DNA of 64,000 nt from Candidatus Poribacteria bacterium (GTDB lineage: Bacteria; Poribacteria; WGA-4E; WGA-3G). The stretch covers positions 1 through 64,000 of the forward strand of contig JAJEEK010000027.1 of assembly GCA_022821065.1 (NCBI GenBank), given 5' to 3'. Numbering within the stretch: position 1 is the stretch's first letter; each line of letters opens with the position of its first letter. The position numbers and the translations under genes were made by a program. This document shows, in pieces, positions 35,746 through 45,929 of this stretch. The notes under the pieces are model-generated. The model was not told where the DNA came from. It saw only the letters and a program-made list of their open reading frames with translations, and ran no database searches.

Positions 35746-37050
35746 ATGCGACGTGAGAGACGGCAAACATCAGTGAGACGGCGCACAAGTCAACGTTGTC
35801 GGACCTGCCGTTCTAATAATGGTAAACGTATCTGTCCAGCTCTCAACGGTATGTTAATCTGCCCGGAATGTTGTAGAGCGAAACGCGCCAAGATACCCGG
35901 CTGTGATGCGAAATGTCGTTACTACGCGCCGCTTGTTGTGTCGAGCAGAATCCGTAGAAAATCGTCATCAGATTTTCCGTTCCATCGATGCTTAATCAGT
36001 CGTTCTAAAGATACAGGGATGCTGATTGTGGTGGGCACTCGAAAACGTCCAGACGGCAACCTGAAAGCGATGTTTCTATTGCTTGATATGTGGAAAAAAG
36101 GTATCCGCGACTGTTTCTTTGACGCGAACCTTTCAGAAAAAGAGTTTGAGCAAGTGTCACAAAGGATAGCGAAGAGTTATAACCTCAGTGAACCTGTTGA
36201 ACTGCACGACCCTGATGAGCCTGAAGAAGTAGTTCGGATACCGAAAGATACACTTGTTATTGAAGCCGATAATGCCATTCATCTTGATAAAGGCGTGAAT
36301 ATCGTTGACCATGAAGAGGCTTCTCGCGGTAAAGCCGTTGAAGGTGTAAGAGGCGCGCGCGCCACACACGAAATTTACATCCCTAAAACAGGGAAATGGT
36401 ATCTCTGGGCTCGCGTCTTCTTTGAAAGAGGAAAAGATTCTTATTGGATCGGTGTCGATGACGCATCTCCGCACCCGTGGGATCGGGAAGGCGGTCCCGG
36501 AGCAATAAAAATTTGGTCGGAGCCCAATGATACCACTAAGTGGGGACGTTGGCTCTGGGATACCGCTCCAAGCGATACAGAAGGCAATAAACCGGGAAAT
36601 CGTCCTGCCTTTTTTCACATCAAACGAACCGGCTACTACCGTCTTTGGTCTAAGGCGAGAGAATCTGGATCACGCTTGGATCAAGTATTGCTTACCCGGG
36701 CTCGCGATTTCAACGTACAAACTGAAACAGAGGGGAAACCACTGCCACTTAGGTATTCACCACATCTTTACGAACCCGCCTCCATTAACGAATGCCGAAA
36801 ACTAATCCGACACGCCACTCAGATTGCAACAGAGGTTGAAACTGAAATACCGTGGGAATTCAAATATTGGATACAAGATATGTGGGGGGATATTACCAAA
36901 TTTCCCGAAACGGAAGGCTCACTCTACAAATGTCCTAAATGTGGGGCAGACCTGCCTCGACAAGCAGTTGACCTCATTATACAACATGCGCAGTCCGATG
37001 ATATTCAGTTCTATATTTTATGCAGGAAGTGCGGCGGTGAATTTGATTAA
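35746..37050 (+). CDS. Zinc-finger protein with central CBM-like domain
   Basis: 434 residues, GTAGGAG before the ATG. The N-terminus has eight Cys (18, 21, 30, 39, 42, 43, 53, 57) in a CxxC...ICPECCRAKR...CDAKC arrangement. A middle region (about 180-300) resembles a CBM6/35-type sandwich: ADNAIHLDKGVN, GKWYLWARVFFERG, SYWIGVDD. The end carries a zinc ribbon (YKCPKCG...LCRKCGGEFD). No signal peptide. I do not recognise the family; a nucleic-acid or protein-interaction role is likely for the fingers. Overlaps the next gene by 14 bp. Confidence 0.55.
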   Translation: MRRERRQTSVRRRTSQRCRTCRSNNGKRICPALNGMLICPECCRAKRAKIPGCDAKCRYYAPLVVSSRIRRKSSSDFPFHRCLISRSKDTGMLIVVGTRKRPDGNLKAMFLLLDMWKKGIRDCFFDANLSEKEFEQVSQRIAKSYNLSEPVELHDPDEPEEVVRIPKDTLVIEADNAIHLDKGVNIVDHEEASRGKAVEGVRGARATHEIYIPKTGKWYLWARVFFERGKDSYWIGVDDASPHPWDREGGPGAIKIWSEPNDTTKWGRWLWDTAPSDTEGNKPGNRPAFFHIKRTGYYRLWSKARESGSRLDQVLLTRARDFNVQTETEGKPLPLRYSPHLYEPASINECRKLIRHATQIATEVETEIPWEFKYWIQDMWGDITKFPETEGSLYKCPKCGADLPRQAVDLIIQHAQSDDIQFYILCRKCGGEFD

Positions 37051-39205
37051 ACGTCTTTCATGTCTGGATTGTGTCTCTCGTTTGATACAGCGACAAACCG
37101 TACAGGAATTAACGATTGGATTCTTCGGTTTTCTTGTTTTTTCCACCTTGTGTGTCGCTGCACCTCCGAACCCATATCTCTATTTCAATCAAGACCCCAC
37201 CACTGGTGAATTCATACCGAAAGCCCCTCAGAGTAACGCTGAATTTCTTGAGGCACTCGACGGTTGCTGCCTCATCAGAGAACAAGGGGTTTTGCAATCA
37301 GACGGTATTGAATATGTCCTCGCTCTGAAAATAGATTTCTCGGACATGCCGGGACGCCGGGAAGGGGCGGCATTTGACAAATATCTATTCGCAACAGAAG
37401 GTGTCTCCCTGAAAACTTATTATCTCGAAAATTCTTATGGACAGATGGATATCCAACCCGGTCCAATGGCGGGCGTTGTCCCTGCCGGAAACAAGTGGTT
37501 CCGTGCGAAAAAGCCGATGACATATTACGGCGAAGGCGTGAGAATCTTGGAACGCTATCGTGAGCTGGTTCGTGAGGCGTGTGAGGCGGCGGATGCAACT
37601 GTTGATTTCTCACAATATGACCGTGATAAAGACGGAGTCGTAGACCATATTTTTCTCATCCATGCTGGCAACGACCAAGCATCTACGGGGATTATTGATT
37701 ACGACATCCAATCTCTACTCATTCCAGGTGTTAATGCTATTTACGATGGCGTTCGCGTTGATACCACCGCAGTTGTCGCTGAAGAACCCGATTTTGAGCA
37801 TCCGCACCTCGGTATCTATTTCCACGAATTTTTTCACGATTTCGGTGCACCCGATATTTACGGATTTTTCAGAGGACCACACGACCATAAGTGGGGACTT
37901 ATGGGGGCTTTCGGACCTTATCAAGGACCGGTAGAATTTGGTGTCGGAAACGGCTTGGAACCGAGCCATATTATGGGGTATCTTAAGTGGGACTTTGACG
38001 CAAGGCCTCAAAACGGTCGGCTCGGTTGGATTCAACCGGTGCAGATAACGCAAAACCAAAAAATTGATGTTCATAGTTTTGCGATCGGTCCCAAAACCAA
38101 TAAACTTTTCAAAATTGATGTCCATCCGTCAAGGAAACCGGCTGATGGAGAAGCGAGAGAGTTTTTCCTCATAGAAAACCGGAACAAAACGTCTGGAGCG
38201 ATGTTTGATACCTATTTGCCGGAATCGGGCATCCTAATTTGGCACATTGATGAGACGCATCCGTATCCGATTGGTACTTATGATGCCTCTCAACAAGTTT
38301 GGCTTGAGGATCCAACAGACCCAGAACATCTCGGTCTTTACCAACAAGAGGATGCTGACTTTATAGATGTGTTTACGATCACCGACGGTGCCGCTTATTC
38401 TTTAGATGATGGACATACTGCTTTTACTCCGGGCACGCTACCGAATAGCAACGCAAATGACGGCACCGTTACAGGCATCTCAATTACAAATATCGGCGCA
38501 GAGGGGTTAACGATCCCAATTCTCGTGTCGTTCGGTGATACTTACGAACCGAATGATACAATTCTGACGGCATTTCCTATACAATACGGCGAAACCTACG
38601 AATCTTTCATTTTCGATTCGACGGATGTTCGCGATGTTTACGAATTAGAAGCCGTCCGCGGTATCACTATTTTGGCAACCTTGGCTGATATTCCACCAGA
38701 CAGAAATTACCGTCTTTCTCTCCACGGAGCGGCCGGTGAAATGTACGCAACTGGCGAAAATGCAACAGAGATCGCTGGATTGAAACTTATTTATCAACCG
38801 AGTACAACTGAAACGCTCTATCTTGTTGTAGAATCGGAAAATGGGTTCAGCAGTACTGATTCTTATCGGTTGCGTGTAGAGCAACTTCAGTCTGTGGCGT
38901 TTGTGTTTGAGGATACAAGGGTGTATCCAAACCCATTACACTTGTCGGACGAAACTATGGCGTTTGCCTACCGACTCTCTGCTTCCCAAATCGCAGACAC
39001 CGTTAACCTTGAAATATTCACACCAGCAGGTGCGCTTGTCTATATAGACACTCATCAAAATGTATTTTCTCAAGGAAAATTCGAGTGGCACGGCACGAAT
39101 CTTAGCGGGACACCAGTCGCATCGGGGATTTATATCTATCGCATCTCCGCGAAGCAGTCCGGACTTCTTGTTCAAGAAATAGGCAGATTGGCGATTTTAA
39201 AATAA
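37037..39205 (+). CDS. M6-family metalloprotease with PPC and sorting-type tail
   Basis: 722 residues from GTG 37037, with AGGAAG 8 nt upstream; a far-upstream ATG would overlap the preceding gene heavily. A signal segment (about 22-40, FFGFLVFSTLCVAA) precedes the protease. Zinc site H263-E-F-F-H267 (HEFFHDFGAPD). A PPC domain follows (YEPNDTILTAFPI) and the chain ends in a Por/FlgD-Ig-like domain (VYPNPLHLSDET...GIYIYRISAKQSG) closing RLAILK. The same ending is found in the 44192 peptidase. Confidence 0.85.
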   Translation: MNLIKRLSCLDCVSRLIQRQTVQELTIGFFGFLVFSTLCVAAPPNPYLYFNQDPTTGEFIPKAPQSNAEFLEALDGCCLIREQGVLQSDGIEYVLALKIDFSDMPGRREGAAFDKYLFATEGVSLKTYYLENSYGQMDIQPGPMAGVVPAGNKWFRAKKPMTYYGEGVRILERYRELVREACEAADATVDFSQYDRDKDGVVDHIFLIHAGNDQASTGIIDYDIQSLLIPGVNAIYDGVRVDTTAVVAEEPDFEHPHLGIYFHEFFHDFGAPDIYGFFRGPHDHKWGLMGAFGPYQGPVEFGVGNGLEPSHIMGYLKWDFDARPQNGRLGWIQPVQITQNQKIDVHSFAIGPKTNKLFKIDVHPSRKPADGEAREFFLIENRNKTSGAMFDTYLPESGILIWHIDETHPYPIGTYDASQQVWLEDPTDPEHLGLYQQEDADFIDVFTITDGAAYSLDDGHTAFTPGTLPNSNANDGTVTGISITNIGAEGLTIPILVSFGDTYEPNDTILTAFPIQYGETYESFIFDSTDVRDVYELEAVRGITILATLADIPPDRNYRLSLHGAAGEMYATGENATEIAGLKLIYQPSTTETLYLVVESENGFSSTDSYRLRVEQLQSVAFVFEDTRVYPNPLHLSDETMAFAYRLSASQIADTVNLEIFTPAGALVYIDTHQNVFSQGKFEWHGTNLSGTPVASGIYIYRISAKQSGLLVQEIGRLAILK

Positions 39206-39422
39206 AGATTTTAGATTTCCTCTAACATATTTCTTGACTAAAAATTGGAGTTATGCTAATTTTATAAAATAGAGGACTGTTTTAGACGCACCAATTGGAT
39301 TCGACATCAACGTTCTCAAAATCAGTTATAGCATTAGCATGCTGCTCCACTAAGTAACCCGGAACACAAATCGAAAACGAAATTCCATTTGAAGAATGGT
39401 AACCAAGGAGGCAATATTATCA

Positions 39423-40475
39423 ATGAAATGGTTGAATAAATTCACAGCACTCAATTTTGTCTTGTTATTTGCATTCGCTGTCTGTGTCGTAGGTTGCGGT
39501 ACCTCACTCAGTAACATGTCACCGGTTCAACCTGTGAGTAATATAGCGAAAGCGAAGATGGAACAGGCTGAAAAACCGGAAGAGAATATAATTGTCCCAG
39601 CGCTACCCGCTGAGATGCTCGCTAAGCCGGTGCTTGACAAACACGGTATGGATTCCGTCGGATTCCGGATCGGGAAAGCTCGCGATGCCAATATGGAAGA
39701 ACTAACTTACATCTTTGCGTTCGGCGAGTACGCACACGCTAACGACAAGTGGGGTGAATTTCTTAACGATTGGGCGGAAGCCGAAAACCAGATTGAAATA
39801 GGGACCGGTGAAGATCGAAAAATGGTTGATGTCATCATGATGTCCGATTACCCAGAGTTATTTGACGTCCCCTCGAGACAACCGATTTTGACTAAGACCA
39901 AAGATGGGATTACCGTTTCTATCGCTTATTGGAGACGTCCGGACTTAGACCGTAAGTACAACCGAGGAAACGCATTCTCTCCGTTCTATGAAACTGAAGC
40001 ACTTCACCAAGGTGACAAAACAGATGTGTTTTATGTGAAGATTACCAACAATCGGAGCGAAGATATCATCTTTAATGTCAAAGAATGTACGATCATTGAC
40101 CAAGGTGATAACATCTATGGTGGGTTGGATTATGATGATTTAGAAGAGCGCTTTACCTACATGGCACGTGCGACCGGACTTTATGTTAAAAATGGGCTGG
40201 AAATCGCGCGCCGAATTCTGATCGAAAAACGGATGCCTATTGTTGAAAAGCAGGTTGGCACACGTCGGACAGGGATTCCGCCGGGTGAAAGCATGGAAGG
40301 GTTCTTACCATTTGTACAAATGAAGTTGAATGCTGTGGAATTACAAGTCGTCCTGCCTATCGAAAAGGCACCGCCGCCGGGTGCTGCACAACGCTATCAA
40401 ACGATAGAATTTGTGTTCCCTTTCACACACGATAGAGGTATTCGCATCGCGCAACCTTCACCGAAGCGTTACTAA
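39423..40475 (+). CDS. Lipoprotein of unknown function
   Basis: 350 residues from ATG 39423, 11 nt after AAGGAGG; an in-frame ATG at 39396 lies upstream of that site and is rejected. Signal peptide with lipobox VVGC (C25). The mature part is beta-rich with MSDYPELFDVPSRQPIL, a DVFYVKITNNRSEDIIF strand pair and PIEKAPPPGAAQRYQT. No known domain recognised. A perfect palindromic terminator follows. Confidence 0.7.
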   Translation: MKWLNKFTALNFVLLFAFAVCVVGCGTSLSNMSPVQPVSNIAKAKMEQAEKPEENIIVPALPAEMLAKPVLDKHGMDSVGFRIGKARDANMEELTYIFAFGEYAHANDKWGEFLNDWAEAENQIEIGTGEDRKMVDVIMMSDYPELFDVPSRQPILTKTKDGITVSIAYWRRPDLDRKYNRGNAFSPFYETEALHQGDKTDVFYVKITNNRSEDIIFNVKECTIIDQGDNIYGGLDYDDLEERFTYMARATGLYVKNGLEIARRILIEKRMPIVEKQVGTRRTGIPPGESMEGFLPFVQMKLNAVELQVVLPIEKAPPPGAAQRYQTIEFVFPFTHDRGIRIAQPSPKRY

Positions 40476-40539
40476 ATTGATTTGTGTGCCGACTCAGGCG
40501 CATTGACAGTTGTCAAGAGTCTTGTCCGCTTTTTCATTA

Positions 40540-40574
40540 GATGCTCACTGTGTGCACACAGTGAGCATCTTTTT
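40540..40574 (+). terminator. Rho-independent terminator (30-bp palindrome)
   Basis: GATGCTCACTGTGTG pairs exactly with CACACAGTGAGCATC (40540-40569), followed by TTTTT. It ends the lipoprotein transcript and faces the convergent helicase gene. Confidence 0.85.
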
Positions 40575-40575
40575 A

Positions 40576-42555
40576 TCATTCTATAATTTCGCAGTCTGGC
40601 AGTGATCGCAGAAATGCTTTTCCATAACTACGGGTTTTGATTCGTGGATCAAGAATGACGACAATCCCTTTGTCGTTTTTTGTGCGGATGAGCCGTCCAA
40701 ACCCTTGCTTGAGCCGAAGTATAGCTTCCGGTAAACTAAACTCCGAAAACTCATCGCCTCCGCTTTCTTTGATCTGTTTCACGCGCGCCTCCATTACCGG
40801 ATGTGTCGGCACCTCAAACGGAAGTCGTGTGATAATAACGTTGCTCAACGCCTCGCCGCGGACATCAACACCCTCCCAGAAACTGGCGGTACCAAATAAG
40901 ACCGAGTCGGTATCCTCACGAAACGCTTCAAGCATATCTGTCCGTGAGAGATCACCACCCTGTTTGAAGGATGTAATCCCTACTGCTTCTAAATCAGGTG
41001 CGACAACGTCATAGACCTCGTCCATCATCCTGTAACTTGTAAATAAAACAAACGCTTTGCCGTGTGTCAATTTGAGATAATATCTAATTTTATCAATCAC
41101 TGCGGAGGTGAATTGGCTACTCTTCGGATCCGGCATATCTTTCGGAATGTGGAGTTGGACCTGTTTTTTAAAGTTGAACGGTGAATGGACAAGGAGTTCG
41201 CGACACTCATTTATCCCAATACGCGCTTTGAAGTAACCAAAATTGCGATTTGTGGAGAGTGTAGCACTCGTCATGATGACGCTGCTTTTCTCCGTAAACA
41301 GCTGCTCCTGCAGCATCTGGTTTACATTTGCTGGTGTCGCGTTTAAAACCACACGAGGCGGGTAATTTCGTGTTGAAACTTCTATCCAATACACATAATT
41401 TGGATCGTTTTGCCGAATAAGCATATCTAATTCGTCTCGAAGGCGTTTGCAGTGGCGTTGATGTGCGATAATTTCCTGCTCGTCATCCTCTGTCGTCGCC
41501 CCGTCATGAAGGACTTTCAGCGTTTTCTCAATCTTTGCAAGCGGGGCATCTAATACATTTTCAACAAAATCGGTCTTGTGAATACGGTGTGTTACGGTGG
41601 TGCCGTGTCTGTCTTCATCGAGTCCTTTTATCTCTTCAACAATACTGTTGAACAGTTTATTTGTCTGTTCGCGTGCCTCTATGGTTTGATCTTTAAGTTG
41701 TGGCGAATTGAAATGTGTTGCCAATCCATCGTCGCTCCGATCGTTATAAAGAGAATCAAGTAACCATTTAACGCGAGTGTTGTTGAAGTTGATACTTGCA
41801 TGGCTGGTGGCTGTCGCTTCCAGATGGTGTGCTTCATCAATGATGAGATAGTCGTAGTCAGGCAGGATACCGGTAGCTGAGTCGCTGGCTTTGCGGATTG
41901 CAAGGTCGCTGAAGAGGAGATGATGGTTAACAATAAGCAAATCTGCGTTGTGCATCTCCCTCCGAACTTTGAAATAGAAGCAGGTGTCGTAGGTCTCGCA
42001 GCTTCGACCCAGACAATTGTCCCTGTCAGAAGCGACCTTATCCCAAACTTGTCCGTAAGGCTGAAACGGCAGGTCTGCTCTACTGCCGTCCGTGCTCTGT
42101 TCAACCCATTCTTCAATAGCTGCGAGTTGTTCAACTTCTTCGTAAGTATCAAACAGTCCACGTTCATAGTTGAGAAGATTTTTAAGCCGTCTACGCGAAA
42201 GGTAATTGCGCCGTCCTTTCGCGAGCAGGATGTTGAAATCTCGCGGAAGAACACGGTGTAAAAATGGAATGTCTTTTGTGACGAGTTGTTCCTGTAGGCT
42301 GATGGTGTTCGTCGAAATGACGACCTTTTGCTCCGATCTCAGCGCGTGAGAAATCGCTGGAATGAGGTAAGCGAAACTTTTACCGACACCTGTTCCGGCT
42401 TCAACAATTAGGTGTTCGTCGGATGTTAGGGCTCGGGATACTTCATGTGCCATGTGTAATTGTTCTTCGCGGAACTCATACCGGTCAAGGTGTCGCTCGA
42501 TGAGTCCACCAGGACTAAAGATTTCTCTGAGCGTCACGGGTGTTGATGTTTCCAT
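40576..42555 (-). CDS. dinG: DinG/XPD-type ATP-dependent DNA helicase
   Basis: 659 residues from ATG 42555; an upstream TTG at 42600 is less likely. Superfamily 2 helicase: EAGTGVGKS (Walker A), IDEAHH (motif II), TSATLSTNRNFG, GTASFWEGVDVRG and QGFGRLIRTKND (motif VI). Three Cys of the Fe-S region are clear (NCLGRSCETYDTC), but the first usual ligand in KGRxNYLC is Ser here (KGRRNYLS). The cluster may be altered or use another ligand. Repair or R-loop processing role by family. Confidence 0.9.
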   Translation of the reverse strand: METSTPVTLREIFSPGGLIERHLDRYEFREEQLHMAHEVSRALTSDEHLIVEAGTGVGKSFAYLIPAISHALRSEQKVVISTNTISLQEQLVTKDIPFLHRVLPRDFNILLAKGRRNYLSRRRLKNLLNYERGLFDTYEEVEQLAAIEEWVEQSTDGSRADLPFQPYGQVWDKVASDRDNCLGRSCETYDTCFYFKVRREMHNADLLIVNHHLLFSDLAIRKASDSATGILPDYDYLIIDEAHHLEATATSHASINFNNTRVKWLLDSLYNDRSDDGLATHFNSPQLKDQTIEAREQTNKLFNSIVEEIKGLDEDRHGTTVTHRIHKTDFVENVLDAPLAKIEKTLKVLHDGATTEDDEQEIIAHQRHCKRLRDELDMLIRQNDPNYVYWIEVSTRNYPPRVVLNATPANVNQMLQEQLFTEKSSVIMTSATLSTNRNFGYFKARIGINECRELLVHSPFNFKKQVQLHIPKDMPDPKSSQFTSAVIDKIRYYLKLTHGKAFVLFTSYRMMDEVYDVVAPDLEAVGITSFKQGGDLSRTDMLEAFREDTDSVLFGTASFWEGVDVRGEALSNVIITRLPFEVPTHPVMEARVKQIKESGGDEFSEFSLPEAILRLKQGFGRLIRTKNDKGIVVILDPRIKTRSYGKAFLRSLPDCEIIE

Positions 42556-42651
42556 ATATTTGTATCTCACTGTGCAGCATTTCGCGTAGATTGCTTTCAA
42601 ACGTTGAATGAAATAGACTGCTTCGGTTCGCTTATCTTCTTTGCTTGATTC

Positions 42652-43998
42652 CTAACGTTTTAACGGAACGGTTATCTTTTCTGTGCCGTGACTGCTCTTG
42701 ACCTCGAGGATGAGTTGCTCAAGTTCTTGCCGCTGTTTGAGAACTATAACTGCTTCCAACTCTTGGACGCTGGTGATATTCTGTCCGTTAATAGCAGTGA
42801 TAAGCGTCCCTCTCGGAATCGGACTATTTTCGTGGACAGTATCAACGATAACGCCGCGATCGTTCTCAGTCAAATAGGTGTACCTTTCTGCGTCGCCTTT
42901 TTCTAATTTCCGGACCGTTATTCCGAGTTCACGCCACGCCACCGATTCGGTTTCAACGGGTCGCCCGGCTTGTAGTGCTGGCATCTCCGCTATGGTTACA
43001 CTAAATATCCGTTCATGCCCATCTCGGAGTACCGTAATTTTTGATTCACCACCGACTTGTGAGTCTGCAATCCACATTTTGAATTCATTGATGTCTCTGA
43101 TTTTTTCTCCATTGTATGCAACAATGACATCATCGCGCTGTAGTCCACCGAGATGTGCTGGCATATCTTTAACAACACTGCGTATCCTGACCCCTTCCGG
43201 GACTTCTCTCATACTAACCCCCAGGAATCCTCGGATGATACGTCCGTTTGCAATCAGCTGCGTCCCGATCTTTTCCACCAGGTTACTTGAGATAGCGAAT
43301 CCAGCACCCGCTCTAACTGCATTGGTAGCAGGTGTGTTATCCGGACGACGGATTAATGAATTAATCCCGATAACTTCACCGTGGATATTCAGCAACGGAC
43401 CTCCACTGTTACCGGTATTGATCCATGCATCCGTCTGGATGAAATCCTGATACCGCACAATACCGCGATCAGGAAGTAGTGAACGCCCTTTGCCACTCAC
43501 AGTACCGATCGTTACGGTGTGGTTCAGTTGAAACGGGTTGCCGATAGCGATAGCAAACTGCCCAACCTGCACGGATTCTGAATTTGCCAATGGAAGTACG
43601 GGAAGTGCTTCTGGCGTGTCAATTTTTAAGACCGCAATATCCGTGTTCGGATCCGAGCCAACTAATTCTGCTTCAAATACACTTTCATTGAGCAATTGCA
43701 CTCTAATCGCTGCTGAATCTCGGATCACGTGTTCATTTGTCAGGATGTACCCGTCCTCTTGAAAGATGAATCCTGACCCTTCTTGTCTACGAGATCGAGG
43801 ATCCTCTGATTGACGATATGAAATTACGCCGACAATCGCAGGTGTGCTCCGTTTCGCCACATTTACAAAAGCGTTTTCGATGGAGCTCAACAGTTCAACA
43901 TCTGTCGGCTGCTGTGTTGTTCCCGCACATGACATAATGATGCTGATACTCATAACAAGAAGTAGCAGACTCGGACTGACAAAAATATTTCTTTTCAT
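42652..43998 (-). CDS. HtrA/DegP-type serine protease lipoprotein with two PDZ domains
   Basis: 448 residues; GAGAGGAAA before the ATG. Lipobox IIMSC (C24) makes it a membrane-anchored lipoprotein, unlike soluble DegP. Catalytic triad H90 (LTNEHV), D120 (PNTDIAVL), S198 (GNSGGPLL). Two PDZ-like regions: about 265-350 (GFLGVSMREVPEGVRI) and 360-445 (GVIVDTVHENSP). Quality control in the envelope. About 96 bp upstream of the helicase on the same strand. Confidence 0.92.
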   Translation of the reverse strand: MKRNIFVSPSLLLLVMSISIIMSCAGTTQQPTDVELLSSIENAFVNVAKRSTPAIVGVISYRQSEDPRSRRQEGSGFIFQEDGYILTNEHVIRDSAAIRVQLLNESVFEAELVGSDPNTDIAVLKIDTPEALPVLPLANSESVQVGQFAIAIGNPFQLNHTVTIGTVSGKGRSLLPDRGIVRYQDFIQTDAWINTGNSGGPLLNIHGEVIGINSLIRRPDNTPATNAVRAGAGFAISSNLVEKIGTQLIANGRIIRGFLGVSMREVPEGVRIRSVVKDMPAHLGGLQRDDVIVAYNGEKIRDINEFKMWIADSQVGGESKITVLRDGHERIFSVTIAEMPALQAGRPVETESVAWRELGITVRKLEKGDAERYTYLTENDRGVIVDTVHENSPIPRGTLITAINGQNITSVQELEAVIVLKQRQELEQLILEVKSSHGTEKITVPLKR

Positions 43999-44191
43999 CG
44001 ATTTCCTCTCTTAGTTCTCTCAGTATACATAGTGGCACTCTGTGTAGTTTATCTTAACATACTTATGTGAATATGTCAAATGTTTTCACTGCTGTAGGTG
44101 CGAGTGTTTTTGCTGGGGTGTTTCTTGTGCTCGCGATTTTCCGAGCATGTTGATTTACTTCTTCTGTAGGAATGAGCTGTGCTCGCGATTG

Positions 44192-45805
44192 CTACCGTAG
44201 AATCGCTAACTTCTCCAGATAGATATACGTCTCGCCTTTTGAAACAACCGAAATATGGCACATATAAATCCCCGGCGAGACAGCCAATCCATAAGAGGTC
44301 TGCTGATTCCACCATGTGCGCCAGAGTGTTTGATCTAACCGATCCGCGACCCCTTCAATCCGTTTTATCAGGTTACCAGCCGCATCATAGATGGCTATCC
44401 GCATTTCGGTTATATCCGCATTTCCTTCAACACGGAATTCAGTTAAACCGTCAGCGCGTGCTGGGTTCGGAAACACCACCACGTCGCGCCACGCGAACGC
44501 CTGCGTCAAAATAGTGGATTTGACAACTGACACCGCCCCGAGAGGATACCGCGCGACGACGTTAAGAATATTCTCTCCCGGTTTCAACGGCACACGTGCC
44601 GTATAAGTCTGCGTCTCTCGATCTATAACTGCCTCTGTTTGGCTTGGGTGAACGATAATATCGATCGGAAAATCTGATTGGAATGTTCCAGTAATCTCCA
44701 ATTCGCTCTCTTTGGTAGTTGTCGGAAGTTCTAATGTCACCTGTGGTATCTGCCGCATCGGATGGAACATATCAGTGAGAAGGTTATCTACCGTAACCAG
44801 CACCAACTGTGTTACTTTTCTCACCAGACGGAAGTTCACCTTGTCGTCAGTATCAGCAGCCGTATCATAAAAAGGGTTGGCATCATAACTTTGGGAGTCC
44901 CGCCACGGTGTTGAACTCTCGGTTAGCGTTACAGCATTATAGCCCCCGTCCCAGAACGGTTTATGGGAGGAGATGTCTACGAACTCGTCTTGCGCCCGAC
45001 GAATTTTTAAACCGATATCGTACCATGTATTTGAAATAATGAGTGCGCGGCTTATCCATGATGAATCGTTGTTCGTGACGATTTCAACGAGATCGCTTTT
45101 CCAGTTGAAACCCAACATATCCAAGTTAAAAACGGCGATGATTTTCTCGCGAGATAAGCCAGTATCGGTGTCCCCGTTTATCCCTATGGCGGATGCGTTC
45201 CGCACATATTGCCGACTGCCGAGAAAACCGAGCTCCTCACCCCCTAAGGCAACAAATCGTAACTCGTGATCGTATTCGTAGCGACTTAAGAGAAACGCGA
45301 TTTCCAGCATTGCGGCGACACCTGTCCCGTTATCGTTCGCACCCGGTGCCGTTGATGATAGAGGGTTCCAATTCGGATCACGAATCGCTTGTGTGTCATA
45401 ATGGGCACAAATAATGAAGATGCGCTTACTCGTTGAATTCGACCGCGGCGGTAATGTGGCAACGACGTTTCTAATCCCGCCGAAAACCTGTTCACTTACC
45501 TGTAGACGCGCAGAACGACGAAATTGACTCGTGATGTAGCGGACAGCATTCTTTGTCGCCTCTCGGTGGTGGGCACTACGTGTTCTGAGTGCTTGGAAAC
45601 TGAGACCCGCCACAATGTTCTCTTGTAAGGCGACGACCTGCGCTTCAAGGGCATCGGGATGCACCAGCGTGAGAAGCACATCGCCACGCTGCGAGACATT
45701 ATTGCTTTCTTGTGCCGCAACAGATAACGGTAGACATAGGAGTGTGAGAAGCACCGCGTATTTTTTTATTTTAACTTGGAACGTGTAAATTAATTGCCTT
45801 GACAT
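44192..45805 (-). CDS. M28-family aminopeptidase with Por/FlgD-type tail
   Basis: 537 residues from ATG 45805; upstream TTG starts would add a basic stretch without a ribosome site. Signal peptide ends SVAAQ. Zinc ligands of M28: ICAHYDTQA (H, D), APGANDNGTGVAA, LGGEELGFLG (E, E), NLDMLGF (D), SSHKPFWDGGY (H). A linker and beta domain (TTTKESELEITGTF) lead to a C-terminal VFPNPARADGLTEF...GIYMCHISVVSKG ending KLAILR, the same tail as in the M6 protease. Both are likely exported by one route. Confidence 0.9.
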   Translation of the reverse strand: MSRQLIYTFQVKIKKYAVLLTLLCLPLSVAAQESNNVSQRGDVLLTLVHPDALEAQVVALQENIVAGLSFQALRTRSAHHREATKNAVRYITSQFRRSARLQVSEQVFGGIRNVVATLPPRSNSTSKRIFIICAHYDTQAIRDPNWNPLSSTAPGANDNGTGVAAMLEIAFLLSRYEYDHELRFVALGGEELGFLGSRQYVRNASAIGINGDTDTGLSREKIIAVFNLDMLGFNWKSDLVEIVTNNDSSWISRALIISNTWYDIGLKIRRAQDEFVDISSHKPFWDGGYNAVTLTESSTPWRDSQSYDANPFYDTAADTDDKVNFRLVRKVTQLVLVTVDNLLTDMFHPMRQIPQVTLELPTTTKESELEITGTFQSDFPIDIIVHPSQTEAVIDRETQTYTARVPLKPGENILNVVARYPLGAVSVVKSTILTQAFAWRDVVVFPNPARADGLTEFRVEGNADITEMRIAIYDAAGNLIKRIEGVADRLDQTLWRTWWNQQTSYGLAVSPGIYMCHISVVSKGETYIYLEKLAILR

Positions 45806-45929
45806 AAGCGTGAAAATCTTGTATCCTATTTTAATTAAGAGTCTCTTTGATTTTACCAGATTCTGTTTGACTTGTAAATAGGATTTGTGCCCCGAGCGCG
45901 AAGTCAACGCTTAACAAACTTCACACACA

